Of a DNA stretch of 64,000 nt, positions 52,840 through 63,473 are shown one piece after another. This stretch comes from Labrenzia sp. R4_2 (GTDB lineage: Bacteria; Pseudomonadota; Alphaproteobacteria; Rhizobiales; Stappiaceae): NCBI RefSeq assembly GCF_017743865.1, contig NZ_JAGHRJ010000008.1:62001-126000 (forward strand), in the 5' to 3' direction. Both the position numbers and the translations under genes were made by a program. A model generated the notes under the pieces. It made no database searches, was not told the origin of the DNA, and worked only from the letters and a program-made list of their open reading frames with translations. Positions within the stretch are counted from its first letter, which is position 1. Each line of letters opens with the position of its first letter.

Positions 52840-54417
52840 ATGCCAAAGCTCGCACCAAATACGGTTACCCTACTCGACGGCGAAGTTCGCTTGTTTCGCC
52901 GTAATAACAGCAGGGCATGGCAAGCGACTTTCAAATTAGGTGGACGTTGGGTTCGCATTACTAAAAAGCACAAGATATTGGCTGACGCGAAGGAGCGTGC
53001 ACGCGAGCTGTACTACGAGTATCGTGCGCGCGATAAGAATGGCCTTCCCATAATCAGCAAACGCTTTGCAGACGTAGCTAAGGTTGTCATCTCAGAAATG
53101 GATCGCCAGCTAGAAGCAGGTGTCGGCAAGCGAAGCTTCCGCGACTACAAAATCGTTCTTGAGAAATATCTCATTCCATATTTTGGCGATAAGTTCATTA
53201 CGTCGATCAATTATGAGGAACTGCAAAAGTTTGCGAAGTGGCGGGCTGATAAGATGGGGCGTGAGCCGAAAGCCTCTACGCTCAACACCCATAATTCGGC
53301 GCTAAATCGCGTTTTTTACGAAGCTGTAGCGCATGGATACATCAATCGAACGCATGTGCCTGTTCTTATAAACAAGGGGCGCGACAGCGAACGCAGACCG
53401 GATTTTCGGCGTGATGAGTACGCCAAAATGATCCGAGTATTGCCGTCCTGGATCGATGCAGGGCGAAAAGGCAAATCAAGGGACATGCGGCACCTACTGC
53501 GAGACTATATCTTAGTCCTTGCAAATACTGGTATCCGACACGGCACTGAAGCCGAGAATCTCCGTTGGAAACACGTCCATCTATTTGAGGAAGGTGGCAG
53601 GACTTATTTGGAAATGCACCTTAATGGAAAGACTGGCGAGCGCGACATTATATGTCGGGCAAACACCATTGCTTTTTTAAAACGGATACAATCACGCTGC
53701 CCAGATATAGCGAACATGTCATTTGAAGCTCTGCTCAAAAAACAGGTTGATGAACCTGTATTCCGTTTGCCGGATGGAACAGTAACGGAAAACCTTCGGC
53801 AACCATTCAAAAAACTGATGGAACACACCGGTCTTTTGAAGTGCCCACGCACCGGACAATCGCGCACTCTTTATAGCCTGCGCCATACCTACGCGACTTT
53901 CGCGCTTTTGAACGACGGCATGGATGTGCACACGCTAGCAATCCAAATGGGCAACAGTATTCAGATGATTGAACGCCACTACAGTCATCTAACGCCACGC
54001 CTTCGCAAGGAGATACTCACCGGGCCGCGACATGACCTGACTGAAGAAGAATATCGAAAACGATTTGATGTAAGTTCGCTGACAGTGGAAAAAGCCGACT
54101 TGGAAAAGTCTGTCACGATGGCTGATGAGAGCGACACCGATCTACCCGAAGATCCAGTTGATCACGAGCCAGATCATTTCGACGATCAATCGTATGACTA
54201 CAAAGAAAACAAGGAGCTGGAAACCAATGTTCAATCAGCTGGAATGCGAGCGTTTGAGCTCTTTGAACGAGGCAAGCTGTCAGAAACGGCGCTCCTAGCA
54301 GCCGTAGGTGCCAATCGCGCTGGTTATGAACCTGAAGAAGCTTTTTCCTGCAGAGCATTAGACGCATTTGAGAAACAGCTATTAAGCGAGAAAACGCTAA
54401 TTAAGATCCTTGGTTGA
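52840..54417 (+). CDS. Large tyrosine recombinase (integrase of island 3)
   Basis: A 525-residue recombinase, longer than typical integrases by an acidic C-terminal extension (about 400-525). The catalytic residues seen are Arg in LANTGIRHGTEAENLRW, Lys in LNGKTGERD, box II LYSLRHTYATF and the tyrosine in ERHYSHLTPR. The N-terminal arm-binding region (NTVTLLDGEVRLFRRNNSRAW) fits phage-like integrases. Its position 233 bases right of att copy 3 makes it the probable enzyme for the third island. Confidence 0.88.
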   Translation: MPKLAPNTVTLLDGEVRLFRRNNSRAWQATFKLGGRWVRITKKHKILADAKERARELYYEYRARDKNGLPIISKRFADVAKVVISEMDRQLEAGVGKRSFRDYKIVLEKYLIPYFGDKFITSINYEELQKFAKWRADKMGREPKASTLNTHNSALNRVFYEAVAHGYINRTHVPVLINKGRDSERRPDFRRDEYAKMIRVLPSWIDAGRKGKSRDMRHLLRDYILVLANTGIRHGTEAENLRWKHVHLFEEGGRTYLEMHLNGKTGERDIICRANTIAFLKRIQSRCPDIANMSFEALLKKQVDEPVFRLPDGTVTENLRQPFKKLMEHTGLLKCPRTGQSRTLYSLRHTYATFALLNDGMDVHTLAIQMGNSIQMIERHYSHLTPRLRKEILTGPRHDLTEEEYRKRFDVSSLTVEKADLEKSVTMADESDTDLPEDPVDHEPDHFDDQSYDYKENKELETNVQSAGMRAFELFERGKLSETALLAAVGANRAGYEPEEAFSCRALDAFEKQLLSEKTLIKILG

Positions 54418-54465
54418 TCAGCCTGGCGTTGTGATAAAAAACTTCACTTTGTAGCAATTCGCCAC

Positions 54466-55049
54466 CTATTGCACCTCTGGCACCTTTGCGCCTCCCCGCC
54501 TCAAAATCGCAGGGCATCCGAACAAACTGTAAAACTGCCGTTGGCTTACATCGACTCCGGGTTCTTTCACTACTTCAGCCATGCGAGAATGCACATAGCG
54601 ATCAAGTGGCAACCGGAATTCCTCTTGGATATGGGCAAGCACGAACAAATCCCTACGCTGCCAGTCACTTTCAGAGCTATCCCTCCCGGAACGGTAGCCC
54701 CACGGAGTCACGTTCATGAGCTATCATAATTTGGAAGCGGGCCCAACACCTTGCTTTACCGCGATAAATGATGACCTAATTTGCTTCTTTCTGCAAAGAA
54801 CTGAGGCCATTTTTTAGCACATCCTATCCTCCTGGAGCAGGCGGTTATTTCGTAGTAGCTCTGATATCTCCTTTTCAAGCTCAGATTGTGTGGCAGTTTT
54901 CTCAAGATCGCGACGGTCCTGATGTATCCAATGGTTTTGCGTATAGAAACCAACACCAAGGTCTTGGGCGACTTGCCTATGCGACAAGCCGCTGGTCAGC
55001 GTTATCCGAACTGCTTCTGCGCGAAACTCTGCGCCGTGACGTGATGAAG
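54466..55049 (-). pseudogene. Decayed IS3-family transposase (orfA and orfB remnants)
   Basis: On the minus strand, 55049 to about 54840 translates as an IS3-type OrfA: GAEFRAEAVRITLTSGLSH, then LGVGFYTQNHW and ELEKEISELLRNNRLL. A frameshift and stop near 54830 separate it from KKWPQFFAER, the usual end of OrfA. An OrfB-like fragment follows (54717-54466, RRDLFVLAHIQEEFRLPLDR and RMAEVVKEPGVDVSQRQF), ending before the catalytic DDE core. No complete terminal repeats were found. The element is inactive and truncated. Confidence 0.7.
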
Positions 55050-55368
55050 ATTCCCCGTGTCAAAATACGAAGTCTTAGGAGCAGCGCAAATCCGCGACAG
55101 GTCCAATCTATTCATCGGCTTGGAATGAGACGAAGGTACCTTTATGTTCGCTTGAGCTGCTTAGGAACATCGTCTTTGAGATCCATTAGCAATTAAATTT
55201 CTGAATCAGCAATTCTCTCCACCGAGACAACCTTACCGTCATCGAGATTACCACTGACGAAGTGAAGCGCTTCAAATAAACTGTATGGTCTCTCGCGTTC
55301 GTCAACTGGTTGTGCTTGGTTATCGCCTTGTCTGTGTTTGCAATGCTGTTGATAGTGTGGAAATTTTG

Positions 55369-58300
55369 ATGGTTGAGCCGGTCAGTATGATTGCCGTGGC
55401 GGGAGTGACGTCCGTCTTGCTTGCTCCCTTGAAGTACCTTGGAGCTAAGGGCGGCGAAGCTGTACTACAAGGCGTTTCGGACCGATCGTGTCAGTCTCTT
55501 GCTCTGGAGATCAAAGACCGGACCATTTCACATATCCGATTACCCGCCAATCACGACCTAGAACGAGGCCTGCGCACGGCACAGATGCAGGCTTTGCTTC
55601 ATGTCCTGCGGTGCTGGCGCAAAACTCTGCCGAAGGTCGAGAGCGGAACGATGGAAATGGAAAATGAGCGTATCTTTGCGGAGCGCGCCCGACGTCACAT
55701 CGACCAAACATTCCGCAAGTCTTGGACCCTACGCTTCAATGAGGATGACATTCGCAAGATAGAGGAGTTTGCCGGTTCCCATCTTGGAACGCTAGATCAG
55801 CCGAGAGGCGAAAACGCATTTGACGAGTACTTAAGAAATCTTCGGCAAGCCGCAGAAGAAATCTGTCTTGCGGAACTCGCTGAAGCAACTGGCTACGATC
55901 CGCTTCCCAATGCTTTTCTTGAAGTCTTTCGCAACGGCCTGGTCGAGGACAGTGAACCTGTGGCCCCGTCATGGCATGCTGCATTTTCGGTTTACTTCAC
56001 CGAACAGGTTAAGACCAACGAGCGCTTCAGCAGAATATGGTTCGGTGAGAAACTTGGCACACTTGAGAAGCTCTCTGTCTCACATCAAGCACTCCTTGAG
56101 CAGGTCGCACACCAGAACGGCTATTTTGCCGAGGATGTGGCTGCAATCAGAAACCAGCTTGATTCGTTCGCCTCGAGCATCGGGGCAATGCGCTATAGCC
56201 TGGAACACCTAACGGCTCAAATCGCATCCGGTTCAGAAAATCCTAAACTCCTTTTGAAGGCTGAGCAGCGCCGTCTGTTGAGCATAGCTGAGGCCGCTGG
56301 CGAAACGTTGGCGGAAACCGAGGAAATTCTTTCGAACTTCCGAGGAAAACTGTTTGGCCGTGGCATGGAAATCAATCAATTGCTGTCCACAATCGATCAA
56401 GACAGAAGCGTTACCTTGGTCACGGGACCGGGAGGGATAGGGAAGAGCGCCGTTCTTGCGGCAGTCGCGGAATTCGCAACATCTGGCGGTGTATTTGTGG
56501 CCCGTCACTTTTTCAATCGTGGATACCGTGCGACGATTTCAGAAGAAGATGCGCTACGATCATTGCTGAAACAGGTCCAGTCTTGGCAGGGGACGGAGGA
56601 TCGTTCGGAGATTCCATACGACCGGCGCACTTTGCGCGATGCCATTCACTCAATGCTTGCAAAAGATACTCCGGATGAAGCGCCTCTGCTAATTTTGCTC
56701 GATGGGCTTGATGAAGCGGAGCGCATTATCGACGCTTTTGTTCCAACTCAACTGGGAGCGAACGTTCACCTTATGGTATCCTGCCGCGCGGAAGCAAAGC
56801 TGTGGCCGGACGCTCTGCGCTCCTGGAAGCGTATTGAAAAGCTCCCGTGCTTTAAGCGTATCGACCTTCAACCCATCACCGCGGACGACATAACCGACTG
56901 GTTGAAAAATGAACTAAGCCGGTTCGGTCTCGCTTTGTTTGAACCGATGGGAATTGCGAAAAAGCTCCGTCGGACAACAGACGGTTTTCCGTTATTTTTG
57001 TCATTCGTTATCGAAGATTTTATTGAAACAATTCAATCCGGAGGGGCCGCTGAAGATGCCATTGCCCGCCTCAACGACCTACCAGACACGTTCACCGACT
57101 ACGTGGAAGCCCGCCTCGACGAACTCGATGATATCGGAAGGCATGACCCGACAGCCTGGTCGCGATCCGTAAGAAGCCTGTTCGCTCTGATGAGTGTTGC
57201 AAAGGGTGCTCTAATGCTGACGGAACTGGAGGAAATTCTTGGTCGAGACATCAATCTGCGGGTCCTCGACCATCGTGTGGAGCGCTGGTTCACACGGCGT
57301 CGGATTGATCCTAAGCGGCGAGATACCGAAGCACTTTCCTTTCTTCACCTGCGGTTTGGCGACATTTTTGCCCGCGTACTTGCACAAGAGGCTGCTGAAG
57401 CAGGAAAGGTATTGTTATCGTACTGCCTTGAATCCTGGAAGTCCGGTTTATCTGACTATGCGCTCGCGCACATTTTTGAGCACTTGCATGATGTCGGTGA
57501 TATGGACAAAGCGGCGGATCTCCTTTGCGATACTTCATTTCTTCGCAAACGAATGCAAAGTGTCGATGCGACAATTCTTATAGGAAGAACAGCTTCAGAG
57601 ACAGCCTACCTAGCTGCCACCCGGATAGACCGTTTAGATGTGCTCAGATGGCGTGACTTCTGGGTAAACTGTTCTCATTTTATCATCGAAGCGTCACTGA
57701 TGCCTTTCGGTCGCACCAATGCATTGGAACAGTTTAACCAGCTTGTGTTTGACCACATGAGAGATATTATTAATTGCTCTGAATTTTGCGACGCTACAAT
57801 ATTTCGAAAGTATAATTCAGTTTTACCGTTGTCCGATGCCACAGTTTTTCATGGTCACACCAACAGGATTGCTGGTGCGCGTCTAATTAGCGAAGAAAGA
57901 GTGTTGTCTTGGAGTCGCGACAACACTCTTCGGATCTGGAACTTAAGCGGTGAAGGATGCGTCATTCTAGAAGGGCATATTGGACCAATAAAAAATGCCC
58001 AAGAATTAGAAAATGGTCTGATCCTCTCGTGGAGCGAGGATAGTACGCTTCGGATTTGGGACGTACATGGTCAAACAAAAGCTGTCTTGGAAGGACACAC
58101 CGCCTCAATAAACGGCGCTCAAATATTGGAAAACGATCTGATACTCTCGTGGAGTGAGGATGGTAGGCTTCGGATCTGGGACATACATGGTCAAACAAAA
58201 GCTGTCTTGGAAGGACACACCGCCCCAATAAACGGCGCTCGAATACTGGAAAACGGTCTGATCCTTTCGTGGAGCGAAGATGGTACGCTTCGGATCTGGG

Positions 58301-60081
58301 ATGTAAACGGTAAAACGCACGCCCTTCTAGATGGAGATACTAGCTCAATAGATGGCGTGGAAGTGCTCGAGAATGGACGCATACTCTCATGGAGTAGTCT
58401 GGGGACAACGTTTAAGATATGGTCATCTGATGGCACCGCATTGTGGAATGTCAGTGGGCATCTAACTTGTCTCGACGGCATCTCTGTTTTGAAAAATGGG
58501 CGTGTCCTCACTTCGGCAAGTGATGGGATACGATTATGGGGGACAAATGGCGAAGCCATTGCGGTTATGGGGCGCCATCAAGTCTCTACACGCGGTTTCA
58601 AAGCCTTAAACGATGACACTATACTTTCATGGGATAACAAAAATACAATTCACATATGGGATCAGGATGGCACCAAACTCGCGAGCTTAAAAGGCCACAC
58701 GGGCCTGATTGCTGGGGTAGAATTACTGCATGACAGGATAATTGTTTCTTGGGGCGAAGATAGCGCTTTACGATTATGGCATTTACAAGGCTTCCCACTC
58801 GGAGTTTTGGAGGGACATACAGGGGAAGTCTCGGGTGTAAACGTACTACCTAGCGGTCGAATTCTTTCTTGGTCAAAAGACAGTACGGTTAGGCTATGGG
58901 ATTCAAGCGGCAAAGCATTAGCCACCCTTGAGGGACATTCTCTACCGGTGCTCGGGGCGCAGCAAATAGATGACATGCGTATAATATCTTGGAGCGCCGA
59001 CAACACTTTGCGGGTCGCACATCCATTTTCTTCGGACACATACAGCAAGCCAGGGACAGCGCACTTAGCCGAGACCGCTCAACGTTTGAGTGACGTAAGG
59101 ACAGTGTCGTGGGGGACGGACAATCAAATCCGGGTCTGGAACACGTGTGGCAAGCTCGTATCAGTGCTGGAAGCTCCCTATCTGTACGGTCGAAATTTGA
59201 AGATCCTTAAGGATAGCTCCATACTCGCATGGGCTAAGAACAATACGCTTCAGATTTGGCATCCAGATACAGAAAAATTGGTGATGCTTCCCGGACATCA
59301 AAGACTAGTGGTGGATATGCAAGAGCTCAGCGATGGCTCTATATTGTCATGGAGCTATGATAAAACCCTTCGTCTATGGGACGTTAGAGGCGTTTGCATT
59401 AATGAGTTTCTTGGCCATAATTCGGCGGTAAACGGCGCGTTAGAGTTACAAGACGGACGGTTGCTTTCATGGAGCAGCGACAAAACGCTTCGGCTCTGGG
59501 AACGCAGCGGTGAAGAAGCTATTACAGTGTTTGAAGGGCACCACCACAATATTACTGGCGCGTTGGAACTTGAAGACGGACGGATCTTGTCTTGGGGTGA
59601 AGACACTACGATCCGGATTTGGAGTTCTCTCGGGATGGCGTATGCAGTCTTGCAAGGCCATACAGAGCGAGTAATGGGTGTTAGACAGTTAAATGATGGT
59701 CGCATACTTTCTTGGGGAGTAGATGGCTCTTTGCGATTGTGGAATTCGAATGGCGAAACCCTCTCTGTTGTTCAGTCACATGGTCCGCCGATCTTGAACG
59801 CGATTGAGATGTCATGCGGACGAATACTTTCCCGAAGCGCCTACAAAGCCTCTTTATGGGGTGCGGACGGCCAAGAACTTGCGCAACTAGGTCCGCATCC
59901 AAATAAAATCAAAGAATTGAAGGTCTTAACGGATTGTCGTATTATTACTTGGTGTGCCGACAAGTCTATTCGACTATGGAGTTGTGACGGAACGCCGATC
60001 GGAAAATGGGTTAGCGGAAGCCCATACTCCAATTTCGAGCCGCTAGAGGACGGAGAAAAAGTCTTCCTTGATGTACATTAG
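55369..60081 (+). CDS. STAND-type NTPase with 18 WD40-like repeats
   Basis: A 1570-residue multidomain protein. Residues 1-335 are helical, with no recognised effector domain; the NACHT/AAA NTPase has Walker A GPGGIGKS (353-360) and Walker B LLILLDGLDEAE (Asp445). From about 825 to the end there are 18 repeats of about 40 residues with the pattern LSWS-x-D-x-TLRIW. Such proteins oligomerise on ligand binding, as in antiviral STAND (Avs) sensors or signalling NTPases. ATG 55369 is preferred; ATG 55285 adds 28 residues. Location inside a mobile island favours defence. Confidence 0.85.
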   Translation: MVEPVSMIAVAGVTSVLLAPLKYLGAKGGEAVLQGVSDRSCQSLALEIKDRTISHIRLPANHDLERGLRTAQMQALLHVLRCWRKTLPKVESGTMEMENERIFAERARRHIDQTFRKSWTLRFNEDDIRKIEEFAGSHLGTLDQPRGENAFDEYLRNLRQAAEEICLAELAEATGYDPLPNAFLEVFRNGLVEDSEPVAPSWHAAFSVYFTEQVKTNERFSRIWFGEKLGTLEKLSVSHQALLEQVAHQNGYFAEDVAAIRNQLDSFASSIGAMRYSLEHLTAQIASGSENPKLLLKAEQRRLLSIAEAAGETLAETEEILSNFRGKLFGRGMEINQLLSTIDQDRSVTLVTGPGGIGKSAVLAAVAEFATSGGVFVARHFFNRGYRATISEEDALRSLLKQVQSWQGTEDRSEIPYDRRTLRDAIHSMLAKDTPDEAPLLILLDGLDEAERIIDAFVPTQLGANVHLMVSCRAEAKLWPDALRSWKRIEKLPCFKRIDLQPITADDITDWLKNELSRFGLALFEPMGIAKKLRRTTDGFPLFLSFVIEDFIETIQSGGAAEDAIARLNDLPDTFTDYVEARLDELDDIGRHDPTAWSRSVRSLFALMSVAKGALMLTELEEILGRDINLRVLDHRVERWFTRRRIDPKRRDTEALSFLHLRFGDIFARVLAQEAAEAGKVLLSYCLESWKSGLSDYALAHIFEHLHDVGDMDKAADLLCDTSFLRKRMQSVDATILIGRTASETAYLAATRIDRLDVLRWRDFWVNCSHFIIEASLMPFGRTNALEQFNQLVFDHMRDIINCSEFCDATIFRKYNSVLPLSDATVFHGHTNRIAGARLISEERVLSWSRDNTLRIWNLSGEGCVILEGHIGPIKNAQELENGLILSWSEDSTLRIWDVHGQTKAVLEGHTASINGAQILENDLILSWSEDGRLRIWDIHGQTKAVLEGHTAPINGARILENGLILSWSEDGTLRIWDVNGKTHALLDGDTSSIDGVEVLENGRILSWSSLGTTFKIWSSDGTALWNVSGHLTCLDGISVLKNGRVLTSASDGIRLWGTNGEAIAVMGRHQVSTRGFKALNDDTILSWDNKNTIHIWDQDGTKLASLKGHTGLIAGVELLHDRIIVSWGEDSALRLWHLQGFPLGVLEGHTGEVSGVNVLPSGRILSWSKDSTVRLWDSSGKALATLEGHSLPVLGAQQIDDMRIISWSADNTLRVAHPFSSDTYSKPGTAHLAETAQRLSDVRTVSWGTDNQIRVWNTCGKLVSVLEAPYLYGRNLKILKDSSILAWAKNNTLQIWHPDTEKLVMLPGHQRLVVDMQELSDGSILSWSYDKTLRLWDVRGVCINEFLGHNSAVNGALELQDGRLLSWSSDKTLRLWERSGEEAITVFEGHHHNITGALELEDGRILSWGEDTTIRIWSSLGMAYAVLQGHTERVMGVRQLNDGRILSWGVDGSLRLWNSNGETLSVVQSHGPPILNAIEMSCGRILSRSAYKASLWGADGQELAQLGPHPNKIKELKVLTDCRIITWCADKSIRLWSCDGTPIGKWVSGSPYSNFEPLEDGEKVFLDVH
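57901..58380 (+). repeat. Tandem 120-bp WD40-coding repeats
   Basis: Four successive units in strict 120-base register within the NTPase gene. Units 58021-58140 and 58141-58260 share about 110 of 120 bases, and the third unit matches them over its first 50 bases. Such near identity shows recent duplication of WD40 blades. Confidence 0.85.
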
Positions 60082-60515
60082 ATTACCGCTGCTGGCTTTC
60101 TGAGGTGGATCCTCATATCGTTCACATCTTTTTTCGCCGCCGTTTTTCCTAGTCTGCATTGTTGCTTATCGGGTGGCAAAGCAAGTTACTATCGAAAATA
60201 TTTGCGCAATCTATGTTTCAGGACGAAATTCTTTTATACTTACTCAAGTCTTACTACGCGTGGGCATGTCTTTTTCCTTAGTAATTGTTCGCTTTCATGG
60301 ATGGACCAACGTGTCAGTTTCACCAATGCGCAACAGTATTTAAAGGGTTTTTCCAAAAGGGCTGGAAGAACGTTGAGAGCTAGTACGTTTTGTGCATCCA
60401 GGAGGCTGTCTAGCCTGTTTTCTCTGTCCCCGGCATCGCCTATGGTCGCCGAACAACAGAAAAAGTGAGTGAATGCGGCGAATGCATCTGGATTTTGAAT
60501 TGAATGTAATCGCAC
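60082..60515. other. Gap between the NTPase and PIN-like genes
   Basis: A 434-base convergent interval. The frames in it have no ribosome binding site or recognisable product, and no clear terminator was found. It may contain remnants of an earlier reading frame. Confidence 0.4.
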
Positions 60516-61733
60516 CTAGTCAAGACCGTAAATCATTGTCGCATATTCGCGAACCTCATCCGGTGTTTGGCCTTCTATCTCCCTTAAGTATTCCAAGAAT
60601 TCGTCTGGGTCACGTAGAGAGAATATGCGGGCCTTGTACTCTAACTCGAAGCCAAGTGGTTCTTCCTGCAATAATGCAGCGCAGCGCTTATCAATGAAGA
60701 GCGCATCCACGTATGGCGCATAGGTCGAGATTGTCCTCACGTCGTTCATTAGTCCACGATCAACTATTCTCTTCTCGCCCATGACTACCCGTCTAGCTAT
60801 TGCGGCGAATAAATATGAAGAAATTCTTTGATATGGTGTTTCACGTAGCCGTTCCCATTGCCAAAACTTAATTATTTCAATCAGCTGCTGATCTTCATCA
60901 ACACCACGTTCTTCCAGTGATCGACAGAGCGCGCTGTACTCCCGATAAATTGGTCTACCTGAACTCTCAAGAAGCGCCAGAGGGTCGCTTGGATCTGGAT
61001 TTAAGACTTCTTCAAACCACTTGGCAAAGGCCTGCATTTTTGTTGGCCCAATTGCTGAGAACTCACTTTCGAGTACACCATCAAATGTTGCCTTCGTCTC
61101 AAGCCAACTATCAGCCAGGTGTTTCAATGCACCATGCACTTCGCTCCTAAAGGTTCGAATTTGATCTGCGAATTGGCTGTAATCGGCTTGTACGCCTACG
61201 TGTATATCTGGCAGCCATTCGTTCCTTCGACTGCCTGCGATCTCATCTAATTGAAAAGAAATGGTAGGCTCTGCGGCATCGAAGAACGCCTCCGCGAACT
61301 TTATGTTCTGTGAGAACTCGACATCGCGAGAATCCATCAAGGCGACGTCGCCGCCAAAAACCTCATAAAAACCACGCAGATCTATCGGACTGTGGAAGAC
61401 CGTTGTCTCATCGTGGTGAATATCAGAGTGAGGCAAGAAAACCTGCTGTAGAAGAACGCAGCGCCTTAGTTGCGCATAGACCTCTTTCGCAAAGGTTTCA
61501 TGACCCTTTGGGAGGTTGCCTTCATTCTTGACGTTGTAAATCATGCTGAACATGAATTGGTCCAGATAGATCGCCTTTTTGTCCAACTCGGGCAGTGGGA
61601 TTTGCATTTTCGCACGACAATTGGTGCACCGTTTGGTCAACAGTTGGCCTCTGGCAGAGAGGATGCCCATCGTCGTTTGACCGCATTTGGGACATTGGAT
61701 GAACGGCCCGCGCTCCCATGAAAATCCGCTCAA
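60516..61733 (-). CDS. Zinc-ribbon and PIN-like nuclease protein
   Basis: A 405-residue protein. A zinc ribbon at the N-terminus uses Cys14/Cys17 and Cys36/Cys39 (QCPKCGQ, RCTNCRAK). From residue 54, AIYLDQFMFSMIYN (Asp58) starts a region like PIN domains, and near the C-terminus MNDVRTISTYAPYVDALFIDKRCAALL has the acidic D-x-(many)-D pattern of PIN catalytic sites. It may be an RNA nuclease. The start is a TTG at 61733 with GAGG seven bases upstream. It converges with the STAND NTPase, suggesting one defence locus (inference). Confidence 0.68.
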   Translation of the reverse strand: MSGFSWERGPFIQCPKCGQTTMGILSARGQLLTKRCTNCRAKMQIPLPELDKKAIYLDQFMFSMIYNVKNEGNLPKGHETFAKEVYAQLRRCVLLQQVFLPHSDIHHDETTVFHSPIDLRGFYEVFGGDVALMDSRDVEFSQNIKFAEAFFDAAEPTISFQLDEIAGSRRNEWLPDIHVGVQADYSQFADQIRTFRSEVHGALKHLADSWLETKATFDGVLESEFSAIGPTKMQAFAKWFEEVLNPDPSDPLALLESSGRPIYREYSALCRSLEERGVDEDQQLIEIIKFWQWERLRETPYQRISSYLFAAIARRVVMGEKRIVDRGLMNDVRTISTYAPYVDALFIDKRCAALLQEEPLGFELEYKARIFSLRDPDEFLEYLREIEGQTPDEVREYATMIYGLD

Positions 61734-61967
61734 TATGAAACCTCTGCTTGGATGTATTCGATCTTCACGGGTACTCGCACATCTGCCTTTGTTGACTTGG
61801 CAGTGACAGTCAAAGTGGGCTCGCTCCGGTCATTTGCTGGGGTATGCACTAGCGCCCGCGTGGGGCTGAAAGCTATCGCAAAAATCTCATAACCACTGTC
61901 GGCTTAGTTGTGCATTTTCCCAAGGGCCAGCTGGCGGCTCCTAAACCATCTCCGTTCTATTTCGTCA

Positions 61968-62534
61968 CTACAACAATTCCACGGCTTGCTTCAGCTGATC
62001 AGCATTCACATCAATATATCTCTGCGTGGTTGAGATATGACAGTGCCCAGCCAACTCGGCAAGCAACCGGACACCAACACCTTTATTTGCAAGTCGTGTG
62101 ATGTAGGTACGGCGTCCGCTGTGACTGCTGGCATCTTTGAGCCCACAAGCTCGATAAATTTCAAGAAACAACTGACACATGGTGTTTGCTGAAAAGTGCC
62201 CGCCTTTCTGGCTTGGAAAAAGCGGCTTCAATGGCTCGCCCAAATCCAACACGGCAGCATAGTCCGCAAGCGCACGCCTTAAGCGCACGTTTAAATACAC
62301 AGTGCGCGTTTTTCCGCCTTTACTCTGCGCAGCTGCAAGCATGAACTGTTCGCGCACAGCACCTTTCTCGACGTACACATCACTTATTTTGAGAGCGGCA
62401 ATTTCTTTTGCCCGAAGACCGGCCATGAAGCTGACTAGCACAATCGTTTCATCGCGCAGTGGATGACGCCGACTACGGCAATAGTGTAAAACTCGTCGAA
62501 GTTGGGTGTCATTGAGCGTTTGAGCCTGACGCAT
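61968..62534 (-). CDS. Lone tyrosine recombinase without N-terminal domain
   Basis: A 188-residue protein consisting of the catalytic domain only: Arg in FMAGLRAKEIAAL, Lys in SKGGKTRTVYL, SSHSGRRTYITRLA, AGHCHISTTQRY and the nucleophile in RYIDVNADQLK. The core-binding domain is absent, as in small XerC-like recombinases on plasmids and phages. It may be complete, using another protein for site binding, or a conserved orphan. No other integrase is adjacent. Confidence 0.85.
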   Translation of the reverse strand: MRQAQTLNDTQLRRVLHYCRSRRHPLRDETIVLVSFMAGLRAKEIAALKISDVYVEKGAVREQFMLAAAQSKGGKTRTVYLNVRLRRALADYAAVLDLGEPLKPLFPSQKGGHFSANTMCQLFLEIYRACGLKDASSHSGRRTYITRLANKGVGVRLLAELAGHCHISTTQRYIDVNADQLKQAVELL

Positions 62535-63473
62535 AAAAAACCTCCAAAAACCAACTACTTCGCTATGAACGAGTGTAGTTTCTGAGGTTCGGATTGGTCG
62601 ACCGAAATCAGGTCACTTGATATACCCAACATCGTCAATGACTTACCCAAATATCTCATTGAGTGCTTGTTCTATGAGATTTTGTTCTCCGAGCAGACTT
62701 TAAATTCAGCACACTGTGAAAGCAGCAAAACGATTGAGGAAATCGCGGCCAGTAACCGCCTCGCTCGAACGAGCCAAGTACGCCGGTAGGTTAGGCTTTA
62801 GCCGAGACCGCAGATGTGTTTCAACAACGACCATTGACCACAATCACTGAGTAACTGGTCAAGTTTCTAGATAGGGCGTCGCAAATGGACGGTTTGCCGC
62901 ATTTCAGATGGCGGCGATCATAGCCCCTAGAATCCTTATAGATAAACCCAGGGTTTGATCGCTCATCCTCCAATAAAAAGACTCCAGCGCCCGTCTGAAC
63001 GGAAAAGGCAGGGGTTTCAAAAGCACAAGTCTGCACAACTGGGGTGGAGGCTATTAAACAGATGATGCCAAAAGGCGTTCGTAGGTCGAATTGTCGAACC
63101 TGCGAAAGAGAAACAATCTATAGTTTCAATTTGAAGGACGCCTGCCTATAAGTGAGGATGAGGTTGAGAGTCAATCGGAGGAAGCTATTACAAGTTTTCA
63201 CATTAGCGGCACGAAGAGATATCGCGTTGCCCAAACAGGAATGATGCTGTTGTATCGCCAGCCTTGTATGTGGGCAGGATACGTAAGACTGTCGCCTGCT
63301 TACAAGACCTGCCCGGAAAAAAGCTCACAACGCCCCCATGCCTCGATAGCGCATCAGTTCAACGCAGTCTGAGAATACACCTGACGCTGCTTCGGTTCGT
63401 AAAACACAAGTATCACATTTGCGATAGACAATGATTTTGCAAACTCCATCAATCAGTACGATAAAGCTTAGAT
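62535..63473. other. Non-coding gap before the right-edge gene
   Basis: A 939-base stretch in which only short frames without ribosome binding sites occur. One frame around 62630-62790 (NDLPKYLIECLFYEI) could be a decayed protein. No RNA gene, repeat or fourth tRNA-Met copy was found. Confidence 0.4.

Noticed and set aside
57901-58380. Regular 120-bp repeats considered as a CRISPR-like array or minisatellite
   Set aside because: The repeats are in frame within the NTPase gene and encode WD40 blades; there are no short repeat-spacer units.
62821-63036. 71-residue minus-strand frame
   Set aside because: GTG start without a ribosome binding site, no domain, in a decayed stretch.
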